From assembly GCA_026874595.1 (NCBI GenBank), contig CM049312.1, positions 74,498,429 through 74,562,428 on the forward strand: a stretch of DNA of 64,000 nucleotides. Reading direction: 5' to 3'. Positions 61,801-64,000 of the stretch are shown here, one piece after another (the stretch's first letter is position 1; the number at the start of each line of letters is the position of its first letter). The position numbers and the translations under genes are program-made. Source of the DNA: Sipunculus nudus (Eukaryota; Annelida; Sipuncula; Golfingiida; Sipunculidae). The notes below the pieces were generated by a model. That model made no database searches, was not told where the DNA came from, and saw nothing but the letters and a program-made list of their open reading frames with translations.

Positions 61801-64000
61801 AAAATATTTCATCTTTGTTCATATCTCATTGATATGTGTAGCATTACACAGTAAAGGATTTATGTAAATTATAACGTTTTGCTGTGAAAGCACGGTCACA
61901 TACTTTAAAGACATTCATGTACATGAGCAAACTCCTAACAGAATATTAAAAAAAAGGACTATTTAGCAAGCTTTAGCTCTGCATTGGGAGCTAAATATAC
62001 TTCAGCATTCAAGTAAAAATCATGTTTAAACTAACAAAAATGCTTATGGTAATCTCAAATTTCCATTTTAAATTTATTCTAATAAAGATATTATTTATTG
62101 GACTATTTTTTTTTTTTTGGACATGGACACAGATTTCAGATGACTCGCATATGAAGAACGTGGACTTGTACTCAAGCCTCAAGGAGTCAGACTTTAGGCC
62201 CGTACTCAGTGGCCTGGACTCAGATTTGCACTCAGACTCAAATGGTATGGACTCGTCTGCATCACTTGTAATTCCCACACTGTGCTGACATTACTTAGTA
62301 CATTGCATTACTTTTGTTTGTATTGTAGGACATGACCACAATGTTTCTAGCGTGACCTTCATGCCTAGCGGGGATTTCTTGGCCACATCATCCAGAGACA
62401 AGACAATTAAAATGTGGGAAGTAGCCACAGGGTGAGTCATTTGTAATACAGTTAACTTGTCTGATACTTCAAAACACAGGTATTGCTCTTTTAAATTCTT
62501 GAAAGTTTGTATAACTTCCACACCATTTTATCATTTTGATTTTGTTTGAAAGATTTTTAAAAGATTTTATTATCTTTTTGATGTTTGGTGCCTTAGGATA
62601 TTGATTATTTTTATACACCCATATATGACGGGACATAAATTATACTCAGTGACATATAATGGTATACTAGGCTGCATTGTGGTGTCAAGTTGCCATGACT
62701 TTCCATGAATATGATAGATATAGATAAAACTCGACAATATTATATCTCACCTAAGTTCAATTTCATGCAAAATCCATGCATATTTCATTAGGTGAGAGTC
62801 TCCAGAGTTTGGTGGTGCCATGATGACTCTACTTGTGATGAATATTTACCAATAGTTTATGACCTGAATTTCATTCTTGGCAAAGTTTGCCCATACTTTA
62901 TGAGGTTACAGGGGTCAAGATATGCAAAGGGCGTACTATGCACCATTCGCTGTGCTCTTGTATTATTTTAATGTTTGGTACCTTTGGATACTGGTTATTT
63001 TGTATTTGTAGTATCATTTACAACAAAATGAAAATATTGACCATGCCTTTCTTTTGAAAGAATATCTGACATACTTTGTAATTTATATTGAAAAGTTGAA
63101 TGCTTCTTACACAAGTTTATCTCATGACTTGAATGGCCTTTGCACTTTTTCTAGTCCTTTTACATTAATTCAGTGGTAGCACTGATAAACTGGAATCTTT
63201 TATTATTTACTTCTCACGCATTATATATTGTAGGGCACAATATGGTTGTGGAATTCTTGCCATTTGTAGTCTAATTGCAGCTAAAAATGTACAAAACAAG
63301 GGGCTAACTATGAATATAGGATCTTGTTGTTTCAACAGAAACAGTATCTTTTCTAGTCATTCAGATGCACTGTTGAATTTGTGAATCCCTGATATAATCC
63401 CTGATGATCCTGGCTGCCTATGGTTTTGCACACATCCGGTCAGTCAAGAGTTCTGTACACACCATTCACATTACAAATGCAGCTTTATGAAAGTGAATGG
63501 AGTGTTCACCTGGCAGTTCAAAGCCTTTTGCTCAAAGCCAGCTCAGGAAGAGGTTTTAAACAGTTTCCAATGCTAGATGAATTATCTGCTCTGCTAAAGT
63601 GCTGTGTGAAGAGTTTGGACCTAATTTTGAAAGACCTTTTAACAGGGTAAATGTGCAAAGCAATTGTTTTCAGCATTAACCTACAAAGAAAGGCTGTCTA
63701 GCACAACCTATCAGCTTTGGCCTTATGCCTTTGTGGATGCACAACATGGAAGGAAACCAGTTTAATCAATCCTCATTGCCCAAACCATCTCAGCTGTATT
63801 GTGTGGGAGTTCCTCCAGACAATGGTAGATGGTGCTAGTCAACAGTCTAGTTTCATTGAGTCAGACCGTTTTAAGGACAATGGCACATTTGTAATGCCAA
63901 TAAAGTAAGACATTAATAATATTCTTACATGTATGTCTGGTAGATACTGTGTGAAGACCTTCAGAGGACACCGTGAATGGGTGAGAATGGTGAGGGTCAA
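36955..64000 (+). CDS. PAFAH1B1: PAFAH1B1 / LIS1, dynein regulator (first 238 codons, eight exons; 3' end outside window)
   Basis: LIS1 binds cytoplasmic dynein and NudE proteins to control microtubule motor activity, nuclear migration and spindle positioning. It is also the non-catalytic subunit of PAF acetylhydrolase 1b (family knowledge). Exons 36955-36986, 44470-44548, 57923-57997, 59805-60014, 60691-60787, 61419-61490, 62329-62431 and 63944-~63989 join in frame. The protein starts [20 protein letters not shown] (LisH dimerisation motif, about residues 7-37), followed by the coiled coil ([15 protein letters not shown], about 50-80). WD40 repeats then begin at LSGHRSPV (about 103). WD1 ends at VWD, WD2 begins [10 protein letters not shown]3 begins GHDHNVSSV and WD4 begins GHREWVRM. 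Human LIS1 is 410 residues, so about 170 C-terminal residues lie to the right. Identity is certain; the non-coding 5' exon is inferred. Confidence 0.96.
36993..37195 (+). repeat. Direct repeat right of LIS1 start exon
   Basis: Partner of 35929-36135. It begins six bases inside the intron after the exon 2 donor. Could be two copies of one small element or a local duplication. Confidence 0.5.
37310..37324. repeat. Poly-C tract
   Basis: Fifteen C after TGCCCCCCT, in LIS1 intron 2. Confidence 0.9.
37830..38255 (+). repeat. Dispersed repeat, copy 2 (pair with 29466-29870)
   Basis: Ordered matches to the first copy, including TCCAAAATAAACCTTTACTC and GCAAATACCAAAGAGAAATA. Decayed; class unknown. 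Confidence 0.5.
38256..40610 (+). other. PAFAH1B1: LIS1 intron 2 segment
   Basis: Apparently unique intronic DNA. Several short ORFs, none with recognisable domains. Confidence 0.6.
40611..41770. repeat. AGCTCAGCTGA-ended element with GGTCAAAGGTCA blocks
   Basis: It opens TTTTTAGCTCAGCTGACTTT and runs into GTCCGTC and CCGGC tandems (about 40655-40728), the inverse of the right end of the element at 19546-22685. Four or five degenerate units of about 140 bp follow, each with GAGGTCA, CAAAGGTCAAGGTCACAG and CACATATAGCTCACCTAC. The right boundary is unclear. Confidence 0.55.
42472..43939 (+). mobile_element. Helentron-like (HINE) element, family 1, copy D
   Basis: It starts TTGTATCTGCC with the 5' hairpin and ends GTCGACTACCCGTATTTTAG (terminal C to T). 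GGTGGCGCCACC is perfect at 42797, 42946, 43076, 43225, 43354, 43503 and 43632: spacings 149, 130, 149, 129, 149, 129. This is the cleanest array in the window. Confidence 0.72.
44470..44548 (+). CDS. PAFAH1B1: LIS1 exon 3 (LisH motif)
   Basis: The 79-nt exon lies between acceptor TCCTTCCAG and donor GTAAGT. Its first G completes Leu from exon 2. It encodes [20 protein letters not shown] and QKEAEM, the body of the LisH dimerisation domain. Confidence 0.95.
44651..44670. repeat. (AG)n microsatellite
   Basis: Ten AG units, 100 bp after LIS1 exon 3. Confidence 0.9.
44671..48187 (+). other. PAFAH1B1: LIS1 intron 3 segment
   Basis: Apparently unique intronic DNA. The 161-codon minus-strand ORF at 46571-47056 matches no family I know. 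About 46100-46400 has a non-repetitive look with TAAT-core motifs (GGCTGCTAATATGG, GCTAATTAACATGAA) and could be a conserved regulatory element. Confidence 0.5.
48188..49283 (+). mobile_element. Helentron-like (HINE) element, family 1, copy E, with duplicated 3' end
   Basis: It starts TTGTATCCGCAAAAACGAAG and ends GTCGACTACCCGTATTCTAG. The 3' block CCTTGCCACTCAATCCATGC through GCGGATACACGTA occurs twice (from 49041 and from 49195), but only the second is followed by the complete stem-loop and CTAG. Confidence 0.7.
50347..50354. promoter_or_regulatory. CRE palindrome TGACGTCA
   Basis: A perfect cAMP-response-type 8-mer in non-repetitive LIS1 intron 3. One site alone is weak evidence; chance occurrence is possible. 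Confidence 0.2.
50757..51720 (+). mobile_element. Helentron-like (HINE) element, family 2, copy G (3' hairpin damaged)
   Basis: It starts TTGTATCCCCGACAAAGTCG and ends CTATGGCACC, then CTCAATAAATATCTAG. The right half of the 3' hairpin (GGTGCCA) present in copy F is gone. It carries GGTGGGGCCACC at about 51078 in place of the perfect palindrome, and a 13-G run at 51661. Confidence 0.65.
52512..52600. repeat. hAT-like end fragment
   Basis: TAGAGCTGGGTCCAAAAGTAC with AGTACTTGTACTC hexamer-like repeats resembles the terminus of the element at 13550. No opposite end found. Confidence 0.3.
52691..52712. repeat. Poly-G tract (22 G)
   Basis: Uninterrupted run in LIS1 intron 3, just left of the repeat at about 52750. 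Confidence 0.95.
52750..52890 (+). repeat. Dispersed repeat copy, GCAGTTTGAGAAGGGTTGTC
   Basis: Homologous to about 58521-58650, with shared CAGTTTGAGAAGGGTTGTCA, TAAACAGCTGC and TTTAATGGG. No tRNA-like boxes recognised, so SINE status is open. Confidence 0.55.
53000..57922 (+). other. PAFAH1B1: LIS1 intron 3 segment
   Basis: Apart from the poly-G/C cluster at 55.4-55.8 kb, no repeats, coding exons or RNA genes recognised. Confidence 0.6.
55402..55790. repeat. Cluster of poly-G and poly-C runs
   Basis: G11 at 55402-55412, G24 at 55534-55557 and C16 at 55775-55790 lie within 390 bp of LIS1 intron 3. Confidence 0.95.
57923..57997 (+). CDS. PAFAH1B1: LIS1 exon 4 (coiled coil start)
   Basis: The exon is 75 nt, phase 0 at both ends, with acceptor TTATTTACAG and donor GTAAAT. 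It encodes [20 protein letters not shown] and RLQKK. The segment [15 protein letters not shown] is essentially invariant in animal LIS1. Confidence 0.95.
58521..58650 (+). repeat. Dispersed repeat copy (pair with 52750-52890)
   Basis: GGCAGTTTGAGAAGGGTTGT through GTGATGTCTACCTACAAA. Immediately followed by the GA-containing tandem duplication. Confidence 0.55.
58661..58973. repeat. Two-copy tandem duplication, period about 154 bp, with GA tracts
   Basis: Copies start TCTCTGAAGATATGAGAGAG at 58661 and 58815. Each has a GA tract, then TACAAGATCA(G/A)AGTTCTG and CATCATACGCTTATCCAGCA. The copies differ at few positions, so the duplication is recent. It lies in LIS1 intron 4. Confidence 0.9.
59805..60014 (+). 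CDS. PAFAH1B1: LIS1 exon 5 (coiled coil end, WD repeat 1)
   Basis: The 210-nt exon (70 codons) follows acceptor GTATTTATAG. It contains [20 protein letters not shown] and [20 protein letters not shown]. The His in SGHRSP and the Ser before EDAT correspond to positions altered in human lissencephaly (known from the family). The exon ends AAG followed by GCAAGT, a GC donor. Confidence 0.95.
60015..60016 (+). other. PAFAH1B1: Non-canonical GC splice donor, LIS1 intron 5
   Basis: The sequence reads AAG|GCAAGT. No GT donor nearby keeps the frame into the next exon (GTGTGGGATTAT, acceptor TTTCAG at 60690). The surrounding bases match the strong consensus that GC donors require. Confidence 0.85.
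60691..60787 (+). CDS. PAFAH1B1: LIS1 exon 6 (WD1 end, WD2)
   Basis: The exon is 97 nt with acceptor TGAATTTCAG and donor GTAAAT. It encodes [20 protein letters not shown] and [12 protein letters not shown], and leaves one base of an Ala codon for the next exon. Confidence 0.95.
61419..61490 (+). CDS. PAFAH1B1: LIS1 exon 7 (WD2 end)
   Basis: The exon is 72 nt with acceptor TTGTTTTAG and donor GTAAGT. It encodes (A)[19 protein letters not shown] and KTMH, closing WD repeat 2. Phase joins both neighbours. Confidence 0.95.
62117..62263. repeat. GGACTC hexamer-rich dispersed repeat, copy 2
   Basis: Partner of 1811-1965, with ordered blocks GTGGACTTG, AGTGGCCTGGACTCAGATTT and GGTATGGACTCGTCTGCATC. 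Lies 60 bp before LIS1 exon 8; its Asp/Ser-rich ORF is an artefact. Confidence 0.7.
62329..62431 (+). CDS. PAFAH1B1: LIS1 exon 8 (WD3)
   Basis: The exon is 103 nt with acceptor TGTATTGTAG and donor GTGAGT. It encodes [20 protein letters not shown] and [15 protein letters not shown], a full WD40 blade. Confidence 0.95.
62432..63943 (+). other. PAFAH1B1: LIS1 intron 8
   Basis: No recognised element. Short ORFs at 63420-63650 and 63717-63908 have no family resemblance, and no splice pattern would fit them between conserved LIS1 exons 8 and 9. Confidence 0.6.
63944..63989 (+). CDS. PAFAH1B1: LIS1 exon 9 (start of WD4), near window end
   Basis: Acceptor GTCTGGTAG ends at 63943. The exon encodes [15 protein letters not shown]. 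After ATG at 63987-63989 the bases GTGAGG form a good donor, and reading on gives VRV instead of the conserved VRPNQDG. The exon therefore probably ends at 63989 or a few bases later; the window end prevents a firm call. Confidence 0.85.

Overview
This window is animal nuclear DNA. It is intron-rich and AT-rich, and it is packed with small non-autonomous transposable elements. It carries two genes in head-to-head orientation. Both are cut by the window edges: METTL16 (U6/MAT2A m6A methyltransferase) on the minus strand from about 23.0 kb down to the left edge, and PAFAH1B1/LIS1 (dynein regulator) on the plus strand from about 23.3 kb or further right to the right edge. I rebuilt the coding exons by splicing short ORFs at GT/AG sites, keeping reading phase and matching the known protein families. 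Six METTL16 exons give 337 codons and eight LIS1 exons give 238 codons. Both stay in frame throughout.

The protein sequences are close to animal orthologues. The repeats (AGCTCAGCTGA-type ends, GAGGTCAAAGGTCAAGGTCA blocks, Helentron-like elements with tandem cores, long poly-G tracts) suggest a marine invertebrate, most likely a lophotrochozoan such as a mollusc. That assignment is inference.

Layout. 0-9.6 kb: METTL16 coding exons, introns holding a PIF/Harbinger-like MITE, a pogo-like element nested in another element, and a hAT-like element. 9.6-23.0 kb: METTL16 intron 1, a transposon-dense block with a mariner-like MITE, a palindromic MITE, a 2.7-kb foldback element carrying a hAT-like insertion, a head-to-head pair of Helentron-like elements, and a 3.1-kb TIR element. 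About 23.0-23.3 kb: short CpG-rich divergent promoter candidate with an NRF1-like palindrome. 23.3-36.8 kb: presumed 5' intron of LIS1, with a roughly 60-bp tandem array interrupted by a TTAA MITE, a second CpG-rich patch, and further Helentron-like copies. 36.8-64 kb: LIS1 coding exons separated by large introns with more Helentron-like copies, poly-G/C runs and tandem duplications.

No complete transposase, RNA gene, CRISPR array or additional protein-coding gene could be supported. The most unusual material is the pair of Helentron-like (HINE-type) families. They share one terminal architecture and a 12-bp palindrome, GGTGGCGCCACC, which recurs at alternating spacings of about 149 and 130 bp. 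Also notable is the apparent conservation of the METTL16-LIS1 divergent neighbourhood known from human 17p13.3.
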